DNA of 12,227 bases from contig DGEQ01000071.1 in NCBI GenBank assembly GCA_002386045.1, positions 1-12,227 of the forward strand, in the 5' to 3' direction. A program made the translations under genes and the position numbers. Source of the DNA: Hungateiclostridiaceae bacterium UBA3922. GTDB taxonomy: Bacteria > Bacillota > Clostridia > Acetivibrionales > DTU013. Shown piece by piece: positions 1 through 5,544 of the stretch (the stretch's first letter is position 1; each line of letters starts with the position of its first letter). Under the pieces are notes generated by a model, which ran no database searches, was not told where the DNA came from, and saw only the letters and a list, made by a program, of their open reading frames with translations.

Positions 1-11
1 TGCTCAATGAG

Positions 12-614
12 ATGATGCAGAAAAAAATCGAGATCGATCACCTGATCAGAATTCTTGAGAAGGAGGGTTTCCGCATGGATAAAAAGATAAAACTGCTCGA
101 TATCGACAAGGACAGCGTGCATGAGATAAAAAAGAACATGCCGAACATGGAGGTGTTCCTTGAAGAGGCATACAATATCGCAGAAGCAAGTGAAGACAGC
201 AAAAACATCACTGTGTTCCGTTTCGATATCAGCCATTTCAAGCAGATAAACGACGATTACGGCTTTGACGTCGGTGACAGGGTCATAGTCTCCTGCTACA
301 ACATCATAAAAGAAAACGTCGAAAAGTACTTTGAAAAGTATGCGTTAGGCCGTGCCCACGGCGACGAGTTCATAGTATTCGCGCCGGTCGGCAGGGAACT
401 GGTTGAAAAAGCCGCCCGATCCATAATCGAGGGCATGGACCGGTTCGACTTTTCGCAGGTCGGCAGCGGCAGGCAGGTAAAATGCTGTATTGGCGGTGTG
501 ACCGGGCCGAACGACCTGTCGAAAATACGCAAGATGATCGACCAGTCCATCGACGCAATATATGAAGCAAAAGGAAAAGGGCCGAATTCGGTCGAGTTCC
601 AGTTATTTGGATAG
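12..614 (+). CDS. GGDEF-fold protein (diguanylate cyclase-like), probably 5'-partial
   Basis: This is a GGDEF domain, the fold that makes cyclic di-GMP from two GTP. Counting from the ATG at 12, residues 68-90 carry the N-terminal signature (FDISHFKQIND, with D72 the expected metal ligand). Residues 116-120 read HGDEF, the active-site loop with its first Gly replaced by His. The C-terminal YEAKGKG (184-190) is the usual end of the domain. No RxxD product-inhibition site precedes the loop. The frame is open and coding-like up to the window edge, so the gene probably starts upstream with another domain. Alternatively translation starts at the ATG at 75, behind a strong ribosome binding site, giving a 179-residue single-domain protein. 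The fold is secure. Catalytic activity is uncertain because of the His substitution. Confidence 0.85.
   Translation: MMQKKIEIDHLIRILEKEGFRMDKKIKLLDIDKDSVHEIKKNMPNMEVFLEEAYNIAEASEDSKNITVFRFDISHFKQINDDYGFDVGDRVIVSCYNIIKENVEKYFEKYALGRAHGDEFIVFAPVGRELVEKAARSIIEGMDRFDFSQVGSGRQVKCCIGGVTGPNDLSKIRKMIDQSIDAIYEAKGKGPNSVEFQLFG
61..77 (+). promoter_or_regulatory. Strong Shine-Dalgarno and in-frame ATG inside the GGDEF frame
   Basis: AGGAGGG at 61-67 is followed after 7 bases by ATG at 75, in the GGDEF frame. It is either the real start of a short GGDEF protein, an internal start giving a second isoform, or a chance product of Lys-Glu-Gly codons. Confidence 0.45.
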
Positions 615-615
615 A

Positions 616-670
616 TTCGGACGGCGGATACCCGGACCAATAACGCAGCTACCCGGGTATCCTGTCCGAA
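616..670. terminator. Hairpin shared by convergent GGDEF and PAP2 genes
   Basis: An interrupted inverted repeat pairs TTCGGAC (616-622) with GTCCGAA (664-670), and GGATACCCGG (626-635) with CCGGGTATCC (653-662). There is an asymmetric bulge and a 17-base loop. It starts just after the GGDEF stop codon and includes the last codons and stop of the PAP2 gene. No T-tract follows on either strand, so it is a likely bidirectional transcript end or 3'-stabilising hairpin rather than a textbook intrinsic terminator. Confidence 0.55.
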
Positions 671-1236
671 ACCCTTGCTGCGATGATCAGCCATCCTGCG
701 CCGATTAGAAAGCCGGCAAGCACATCACTGGCGTAATGCACGCCGAGGTATATCCTGCTCAGGCCGATCAGCAGCACCAGCACGGCGACAAAGCCGGCAA
801 CCAGGTACCTGCTCCAGTGCCTGCCGCGCCTGACCAGAAGATATGCAGCCAGTCCGTAAAAAATCATGGAATTCATCGCATGACCGCTTGGAAAACTGTA
901 CCCTGACTGTTCGACAAGTCTGAGCACATCCGGCCTTGGCCTGCGGAAAACCAGCTTGAGCACCTGGTTGAACAGGGCTCCAAGGGCTATGTTTGCTGAC
1001 AGAAGCAGGCCATGCCGGTAGTACTTCTTTTTTTTGAGTATAAAAATGAGGGCAGGTACCATTACAGCCAGGAAAGCGATGCACCACTCCGATCCAAGGA
1101 ACGTGGCCGCCTTCATGAACCTGGTCAGGCCTTCTGATATGCAGCCGGAAACAAACCCAAAGACAGCATCATCAAAAGTCCGGATGCCTTCCCACAGTTT
1201 CGACCCAGGCATAGCTTCAGCCAAACACACGTACAT
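649..1236 (-). CDS. PAP2-family membrane phosphatase (undecaprenyl-diphosphate or lipid phosphatase type)
   Basis: This is a type 2 phosphatidic-acid phosphatase, a membrane enzyme that hydrolyses lipid phosphates. All three catalytic motifs are intact: K94-x6-R101-P102 (KLVFRRPRP), PSGH at 116-119, and S160-R161-x5-H167-x3-D171 (SRIYLGVHYASD). Hydrophobic stretches near residues 50-67, 78-92, 122-135, 144-160 and 171-187 fit the usual five- to six-helix bundle, and 195 residues is normal for a single-domain member. In bacteria such enzymes often recycle undecaprenyl diphosphate (BcrC/PgpB type), but substrate cannot be read from sequence. The start at 1236 has a weak purine-rich site (GGGAAAGAAG); Met9 is an alternative. 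The gene lies 48 bases behind the YbjQ gene on the same strand and could be cotranscribed with it. Confidence 0.9.
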   Translation of the reverse strand: MYVCLAEAMPGSKLWEGIRTFDDAVFGFVSGCISEGLTRFMKAATFLGSEWCIAFLAVMVPALIFILKKKKYYRHGLLLSANIALGALFNQVLKLVFRRPRPDVLRLVEQSGYSFPSGHAMNSMIFYGLAAYLLVRRGRHWSRYLVAGFVAVLVLLIGLSRIYLGVHYASDVLAGFLIGAGWLIIAARVSDRIPG

Positions 1237-1284
1237 ATGCCATGTCTTCTTTCCCTATATTTTCCTTATCAGATCACGCAAGCT

Positions 1285-1605
1285 TTATTCAAGCACCACG
1301 GCCGTGCCGGACGCAGTGACCATGAGCATGTTCCCGCCCTGCCCGAGCACCTCGTAGTCCACATCGACGCCGACCACGGCATTGGCACCGAGGCTCTCGG
1401 CTCTGCGGACCATTTCCATTATAGCCTGGTCTCTTGCCTCTATCAATTCTCCCTCGTAAGAGCCCGATCGGCCTCCGAAAAAGTTGGTCAGTCCGGCCGC
1501 GAAATCCTTGATGAAATTCACGCCCGAGACTATTTCGCCAAATACTATCCCCTTGTATTCCCTGATCTTTCTCCCTTCAACGGAAGGCGTAGTCGTAACG
1601 ATCAT
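1285..1605 (-). CDS. YbjQ/UPF0145 family protein
   Basis: This 106-residue protein has the YbjQ (UPF0145, 'heavy-metal-binding domain') architecture. It opens with MIVTTTPSVEGR, has the central EYKGIVFGEIVSG strand and the Gly-rich FFGGRSGSYEG segment, then EARDQAIMEM and the GANAVVGVDVDYE strand near residues 73-87, and ends in VTASGTAVVLE. Members form pentameric ring-like oligomers; their function is not established. The length is that of a complete member. The start is well supported by AGGAGG (1614-1619 on the minus strand) before the ATG. The PAP2 gene follows on the same strand. The divergent repeat-protein gene shares the upstream control region. Confidence 0.9.
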   Translation of the reverse strand: MIVTTTPSVEGRKIREYKGIVFGEIVSGVNFIKDFAAGLTNFFGGRSGSYEGELIEARDQAIMEMVRRAESLGANAVVGVDVDYEVLGQGGNMLMVTASGTAVVLE

Positions 1606-1750
1606 TGCAACTTCCTCCTGTCTTTATTATTGATATTTCACATCTGCCATTATTTCTTCATCCATTACATATATACGTACCGATGCAGCGGATTCTTCAA
1701 GGATTTGAACGGGCTCCGGTCCAGCTCGGTTTCTGCATTGACATAAAGCA

Positions 1751-1792
1751 ATAAATCGTAACCCTTCTCATGCCAGAATCATAAATTGTAAC
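1751..1792 (+). repeat. Pair of 12-base direct repeats 30 bases apart
   Basis: ATAAATCGTAAC (1751-1762) and ATAAATTGTAAC (1781-1792) differ at one base. Their starts are exactly 30 bases apart, about three helical turns. They overlap the proposed -35 and -10 elements of the repeat-protein gene and could bind a regulator as a tandem site. Confidence 0.5.
1761..1787 (+). promoter_or_regulatory. Possible SigK/SigE-type sporulation promoter
   Basis: AC (1761-1762), a 17-base spacer, and CATAAATT (1780-1787) match the mother-cell SigK pattern (AC, then CATAnnnT). SigE has a similar -10. A TTGACA at 1738-1743 has no good -10 at normal spacing, so a housekeeping promoter is less convincing. The short consensus makes a chance match possible. 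Confidence 0.4.
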
Positions 1793-1837
1793 ATGGAAAG
1801 TGATCATGATCCTAATATGAGAACAGGAGGATGGCCG

Positions 1838-2446
1838 ATGTATAACTATTACCGTGATAATGCAGGCTTTATGCCGATGCAGAACGCGGGTTTGATGCCG
1901 GCCCAGAACGCAAACCTGATGCCGGCTCAGAATACAGGTCTCATGCCGATGTCGAACATGGACCAGATGCCGGCCGCAAACGTGATGCCGATGCAGAATA
2001 TCGGCCTCATGCCGTCTGCAAACGTCATGCCGATGTATAACCCATGCAACCCGATGGCGGCGATGCCGGCCCAGTACAACCAGTTCGCCGAAATGTCGAC
2101 AGAAGATCTTGAAAACCTGTATCCGCAGACCTACAACATAATACAGCCCGTGGTCGAAAGCACATGCGACAACTGGATGAACAAACACGGAGACAAATGC
2201 CCGTCGGAAAAAGAATACGATTCCATGGTTTCAGACATCTGCAAAAAAGTGGAGGCCAATGTCGAGGCAGCCTTAAAAACCAGCCCGAATCCTGAAGAAA
2301 GGCAGTTCTTCGGCAGCGGAAGGCGCCTGCTCAGAGACTTCATAGGAGCCCTCCTGGTCACGAACCTGATCCGCAGGAGAAGGCGCCCGTTCTTCGGCTT
2401 CCCGCCTTACTACGGAGGTTTTTACGGCGGTTACCCGTTCTACTGA
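1838..2446 (+). CDS. Met-Pro repeat protein, possible spore-surface protein
   Basis: I do not recognise a named family. The start is set by AGGAGG (1825-1830) seven bases before the ATG at 1838; a longer frame from 1793 has no such site. The 202-residue protein has three parts. Residues 11-68 are eight repeats of six or eight residues built on MPxxN (MPMQN, MPAQN, MPMSN and so on). Residues about 80-145 look like a compact helical domain (DLENLYPQTYNIIQPVVEST) with three of the protein's four Cys (a fourth lies just after the repeats). The C-terminal part has an Arg run (RRRRR) followed by a Gly/Tyr/Phe-rich tail (YYGGFYGGYPFY). There is no signal peptide. Repeats, a Tyr/Gly tail and dispersed Cys are typical of clostridial and bacillar spore-coat proteins. 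With the sporulation-like promoter, this suggests a coat role, which is inference. Confidence 0.8.
   Translation: MYNYYRDNAGFMPMQNAGLMPAQNANLMPAQNTGLMPMSNMDQMPAANVMPMQNIGLMPSANVMPMYNPCNPMAAMPAQYNQFAEMSTEDLENLYPQTYNIIQPVVESTCDNWMNKHGDKCPSEKEYDSMVSDICKKVEANVEAALKTSPNPEERQFFGSGRRLLRDFIGALLVTNLIRRRRRPFFGFPPYYGGFYGGYPFY
1868..2041 (+). repeat. In-frame MPxxN tandem repeats (24- and 18-base units)
   Basis: Eight units encode FMPMQNAG, LMPAQNAN, LMPAQNTG, LMPMSNMD, QMPAAN, VMPMQNIG, LMPSAN and VMPMYN. Five have eight residues and three have six. Loss of the last two positions in some units suggests slippage or unequal crossing-over, so copy number may vary between strains. Confidence 0.85.
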
Positions 2447-2491
2447 TGGAAACGCTGCACTGACGAAAAAAGTACAGGCAAATGGTAACGA

Positions 2492-2524
2492 AACAAGGGG
2501 TCTGTCTGATCCGGACCCCTTGTT
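2492..2524. terminator. Hairpin terminator between convergent genes
   Basis: AACAAGGGGTC (2492-2502) pairs perfectly with GACCCCTTGTT (2514-2524). A G-T and a G-C pair extend the stem to 13 bp with a 7-base loop. It lies 45 bases after the repeat-protein stop and 77 bases before the end of the convergent lysozyme-like gene. There is no long T-run on either side, but position and symmetry fit a bidirectional terminator. Confidence 0.65.
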
Positions 2525-2601
2525 ACATGCTGCCTGCCTGGCGGTGATCTGCCCCTATGCCGTGATCTGCTCCACCCGATGCCCGGCTTGCTCCTGTTGC
2601 T

Positions 2602-3429
2602 TTACCTGTTTTCAAAAAGCTTCACTATCATGTCCCGTTTTTGATAGTATTTCTCCAGGTATTTTTCGTTTTTGCCGTACCTGTCATAGCCGCCCGGCCC
2701 CCGCTGATAGATGGAAAGGGCCACGTCCCTTTTCTCTTTGCCTTCCAGGTCCTTCACCCTGGCATCGACCAGTATCCAGCTGTAGAAGGCAGTCCCCCAT
2801 ATAATGTTGATGGCTCCGTCCAGCGGATCATTTTTCGTGTTCAATTGCTTTGATAAAGACGGTCCGTGGTCCGCGGACAACTGGAAGTAACCTTTATATT
2901 TCCCGTTGGAGCATTTCTCCTGGAAATTGCTCTCCAGCGCTATCAGCGCCAGCATGTCTATGTAATCGAGTCCTCTTTCCTTACAGCACTCCCACAGCAG
3001 TTTCTGGTGCTCCTTCTTCATCGGGATGTCAGGACAGTACCACAGGCTCTCTTCATCTTCATCAGGAGCTGTTTCCGGGATCTCCAGCCCCGATAACGCC
3101 GCCGCCGTGTCCGCAGCCTTCGCGGCACCGGCCGCTGCCGCAGCTATCGCGGGTTCCCTGAGGATCGAAGCAGCGCGGTCCAGCATCGAAAGGGCAGCCA
3201 AAAAGGCATAATACCCGGATATCTTGACCTCATCCGGTATCGTACTGCCGGGCTTTAGAGCCGTATCGCCCGATGCCGCCGATGGGCTGCCTGTTTTTGC
3301 CGGTACTTTATCTCCCGACAGTTCTTTATCCGATACTTCCTGCGCGGCAAACACGCCCGCCGGGGCTCCGATCCCGGAAACAGCGATCGCCAGGGCTGCT
3401 ATCAAACTGATGATGGCCTTCGCAGACAC
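2602..3429 (-). CDS. Secreted lysozyme/transglycosylase-fold protein (SLT-like)
   Basis: This is probably an exported peptidoglycan-cleaving enzyme. Residues 1-28 form a signal peptide with a hydrophobic core and a VFA-AQ cleavage site. Residues about 30-125 are a Ser/Ala-rich, low-complexity linker with an Ala run (95-105). Residues about 135-272 have the lysozyme-like order of soluble lytic transglycosylases: ALIALESNF with probable catalytic E166, GYFQLS (180-185, the GxxQ motif), and ALSIYQRGPGGYDRYG (237-252), which corresponds to the family's AYNAGPG segment. The start is GTG at 3429, behind a GGGGGTG ribosome binding site; no ATG is available upstream of the signal peptide. The gene has its own promoter and is not obviously cotranscribed with the DUF438 gene. 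The family is well supported; target and timing (growth, sporulation or germination) are unknown. Confidence 0.82.
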   Translation of the reverse strand: MSAKAIISLIAALAIAVSGIGAPAGVFAAQEVSDKELSGDKVPAKTGSPSAASGDTALKPGSTIPDEVKISGYYAFLAALSMLDRAASILREPAIAAAAAGAAKAADTAAALSGLEIPETAPDEDEESLWYCPDIPMKKEHQKLLWECCKERGLDYIDMLALIALESNFQEKCSNGKYKGYFQLSADHGPSLSKQLNTKNDPLDGAINIIWGTAFYSWILVDARVKDLEGKEKRDVALSIYQRGPGGYDRYGKNEKYLEKYYQKRDMIVKLFENR

Positions 3430-3453
3430 AAGACACCCCCGAAAACAAGTAAT

Positions 3454-3505
3454 GCAGCCGTCCGTACCGGGCGCGGGATCTCCGCCCCCCGATATGTGCG
3501 GCTGC
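3454..3505. repeat. Nested GC-rich inverted repeat upstream of the lysozyme-like gene
   Basis: GCAGCCG (3454-3460) pairs with CGGCTGC (3499-3505). Inside are CGGG (3468-3471) with CCCG (3488-3491), and CGG (3474-3476) with CCG (3482-3484). The outer arm touches the -10 box on the minus strand, so it could act as folded leader RNA or as a DNA-level operator. Confidence 0.5.
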
Positions 3506-3534
3506 TTATAATTATATCATCTGTAAGTTGACAA
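3505..3534 (-). promoter_or_regulatory. Sigma-A-type promoter for the lysozyme-like gene
   Basis: On the minus strand TTGTCA (3534-3529) is followed by an 18-base spacer and TATAAG (3510-3505). A TATAAT just upstream (3516-3511) is too close to this -35. Transcription would begin near 3498, leaving a leader of about 70 bases. Confidence 0.5.
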
Positions 3535-3552
3535 TAACAGCGGAACATTTGT

Positions 3553-4794
3553 TTAGCGGTCTGCCAGCCTTTTTTCGCCCGTTATTTCCTGGATCGGCCT
3601 TATATCCTGCGTGACTTCCATGGTGCCAAGGTATTCGCCATCTGCGTTCCTGACAGCGTAATACCTGATGAGCACATACCTGTCGCCCATCCTGATCCAG
3701 AAGTCCTCGTGGTCCTTCCTTCCCGACCTCAGGTCGTCCACCACTTTCTCTACTACATGGACACTTGCCGGCGGGTGGCAGTTCTGCACCATCCTGCCGA
3801 TTATCGTTTTGGGCCTTGCAAAAATGCGGTCCTTACCCTGCGAGAAGTACTTGACCGCCCCGGTCCTGTCGACGAAAGTGATATCCAGCGGCAGCGTGTT
3901 GAGCATCGCTTCGATTTCCTCTGGCGTCAGCAAACCTGTTTCAAACCTGATGTACTGGTCTTCTCCCGCCGGTCTGTCCCCTTCGTCCTTCGCCTTTTCC
4001 TCAACGTTCACGCGCGCCGGTTTCCATTTCCCGGCAGGCTTTGTCAGGCAGTATCCGAACTCGTCGCTGCCCTCCTCGATCTTCAGCCATTCATCTTCCG
4101 ACAGCGAGTCGACCGACATCGGGAAAAGTATGTTCTCTTCCTTGAAAATCATTTCCCTGATGCTGTTGACGGCCTGGTCGAGCTTGTCCAGCACGGTTTT
4201 TTTGTCTCCGCCGTAAGACTCAAGGAGTTTCTCCGTTTCCCTGAGGGCGGCCCTGATCTCGTCATCCACGCCCCACATGACCTTAGGCGGAGCCGTGATG
4301 CCGTATTTCTCCAGGTACGGGAACAGCAGGTTCTCCTTGCGGAGATAATGCTTTTCGACTTCCCGGAGTTCCCTCACATCATCCAGCAATACCTTCACGT
4401 TCTCCGCGGAATCGTCCGCTTCGAAGCGGGCAGCGTCGGGTCTGACCCTTTCCTCGATCAGTTTCTCGATAGCCCTGTTTTCAAGCTTGAACGTGTGGAT
4501 CGGATGCCCGGGCGTTTCTTCCTGCTTCCTCGGCTTGTGGATATCCGAGATGGATCCCTTGAAAACGGCCGCATGGACATCGCAGAGCCTCTGGACCTCC
4601 TCTACCGGCATGCCTTCCATTATGAGGGCCTGTTCAAGCTGCGTGATCTCGTGAGTCGAAATGTCTTTGATCAGTTCCTGGAACCTTGGCTTGATCTCAT
4701 CGACCGTCTTGCCGTTATGGAGTTCCATGATGAGTTCCCTGAGCACCTTCTGCCTGTACTCCCTGTTATTGATTACCTCGCTGATAACGATCAC
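3553..4794 (-). CDS. DUF438 / hemerythrin-like / PAS domain protein
   Basis: This is a cytoplasmic three-domain sensor-like protein of a type common in anaerobic clostridia. Numbering from the possible ATG at 4830: residues 20-95 are DUF438 (VINNREYRQKVL to RLCDVHAAVFKGSI). Residues 108-240 are a hemerythrin-like helical bundle with candidate metal ligands in HPIHTFKLE, EKHYLRKENLLFPYLE and KEENILFP. Residues 300-412 are a PAS domain (DITFVDRTGAVKYFS, GRMVQNCHPP, then a strand ending TMEVTQDI). Hemerythrin-like domains bind O2 or NO at a di-iron site, and PAS domains bind ligands, so redox or gas sensing is plausible but inferred. I prefer the GTG at 4794, giving 413 residues: it has AGGGG six bases upstream and lets the protein begin just before the family's usual SEVINNREY. 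The ATG at 4830 lacks a good ribosome binding site. Confidence 0.88.
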   Translation of the reverse strand: MIVISEVINNREYRQKVLRELIMELHNGKTVDEIKPRFQELIKDISTHEITQLEQALIMEGMPVEEVQRLCDVHAAVFKGSISDIHKPRKQEETPGHPIHTFKLENRAIEKLIEERVRPDAARFEADDSAENVKVLLDDVRELREVEKHYLRKENLLFPYLEKYGITAPPKVMWGVDDEIRAALRETEKLLESYGGDKKTVLDKLDQAVNSIREMIFKEENILFPMSVDSLSEDEWLKIEEGSDEFGYCLTKPAGKWKPARVNVEEKAKDEGDRPAGEDQYIRFETGLLTPEEIEAMLNTLPLDITFVDRTGAVKYFSQGKDRIFARPKTIIGRMVQNCHPPASVHVVEKVVDDLRSGRKDHEDFWIRMGDRYVLIRYYAVRNADGEYLGTMEVTQDIRPIQEITGEKRLADR

Positions 4795-4820
4795 CCCATT
4801 CCCCTGTCCGCGAATATTTC

Positions 4821-4894
4821 TCCGGTCCATGACCGGATGCTGCCACCGGGAGTCCCGGTGCGTCCTGTCGGATCATCGGACCGGCAAATGCCGG
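4821..4894 (-). promoter_or_regulatory. Leader with three GC-rich hairpins upstream of the DUF438 gene
   Basis: In the minus-strand order: CCGGC/GCCGG within 4881-4894; a perfect CACCGGG (4844-4850)/CCCGGTG (4854-4860) stem with a 3-base loop; and a perfect TCCGGTC (4821-4827)/GACCGGA (4831-4837) stem whose 3-base loop is the ATG at 4830. They fill most of the stretch between the likely transcription start and the GTG start. Confidence 0.6.
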
Positions 4895-4907
4895 ACTGGA
4901 TTTTCAT

Positions 4908-4913
4908 ATTATA
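4908..4913 (-). promoter_or_regulatory. -10 box (TATAAT) for the DUF438 gene
   Basis: A consensus TATAAT on the minus strand lies in an AT-rich pocket between two CCGG-rich palindromes (4881-4894 and 4921-4932). The best -35 candidate (TTTAAG, 4938-4933, 19-base spacer) is weak, which suggests an activated promoter. Confidence 0.4.
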
Positions 4914-4983
4914 TGATTACCCGGCATACCGGCTTAAAAACATCAGGCTGCAATTTTCGTGAGACAGTGATCAGGCCCGGCCC

Positions 4984-5544
4984 TCAGCGTTTGACGGGAT
5001 CAGCCTTTAGGTACTCCTCTTCACTGAATTCGGCTATATACGGCAAGTGCCTGTATTCCTGGTTGTAGTCTATCCCGTACCCGACCAGCAGCACATCCGG
5101 CACCTCGAATCCTACGTATTCCAGCGGGATGTTCACCAGCCGCTTCGAGGGATTGTTCAGCAATGTGCATATCTTTATGCTTGCAGGTTTCCTCGCTTCC
5201 ATGTTCTGCACGAGATATCCCATGGTGAGGCCGGTGTTTATTATATCCTCCACCAGCAGTACGTGCCTCCCGGTTATGTTGAGATCCAGGTCCTTGTTGA
5301 TCCTGACCACGCCGGTATTCTTCGTGATGCCGGGATATACGCCTATAGACATGAAATCTATGTTGACAGGTATGTCCAGTTCCCTCGTCAGGTCCGCCGT
5401 GAAATACATGGTCGCCTTAAGCACGCTGATCAGTATCGGATGCTTGTCCCTGTAGTCCTCACTGATCTGCCTGCCCAGTTCCTTCACCCTGTTCCTTATC
5501 ATCTCTTCGCTGAACAGTATTCTTTTCACTCCGGTTAAATTCAT
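4984..5544 (-). CDS. Divergent hypoxanthine-guanine phosphoribosyltransferase homologue
   Basis: HPRT enzymes join hypoxanthine or guanine to PRPP to give IMP or GMP. The 186-residue length, the VLLVEDIINTGLT PRPP loop (95-107), the flexible-loop segment TGVVRINKDLD (77-87), YVGFEVPD (143-150) and VGYGIDY (154-160) place it firmly in this fold. Compared with canonical bacterial HPRT, several functional residues differ. The pyrophosphate-loop LKG is LKA (42-44). The loop SSY is GVY (68-70). The catalytic Asp of EDIID is Asn103. The purine-contacting Lys of LLDKP is Asn131. The purine-stacking Phe146 and the Asp159 region are kept. The start at 5544 has GAGAGGATGAG upstream and lies inside the preceding gene, so translation is probably coupled. 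It may be a paralogue with altered substrate or a regulatory role; ordinary HPRT activity is doubtful. Confidence 0.88.
   Translation of the reverse strand: MNLTGVKRILFSEEMIRNRVKELGRQISEDYRDKHPILISVLKATMYFTADLTRELDIPVNIDFMSIGVYPGITKNTGVVRINKDLDLNITGRHVLLVEDIINTGLTMGYLVQNMEARKPASIKICTLLNNPSKRLVNIPLEYVGFEVPDVLLVGYGIDYNQEYRHLPYIAEFSEEEYLKADPVKR

Noticed and set aside
1697..2188. Long minus-strand frame rich in His and Arg opposite the repeat protein
   Set aside because: It is the mirror of the MPxxN repeat codons; it has no ribosome binding site, and the plus-strand frame has a strong one and domain-like sequence.
3709..4962. A 417-residue plus-strand frame
   Set aside because: It is a shadow of the DUF438-hemerythrin-PAS gene, whose minus-strand translation has clear domain sequence.
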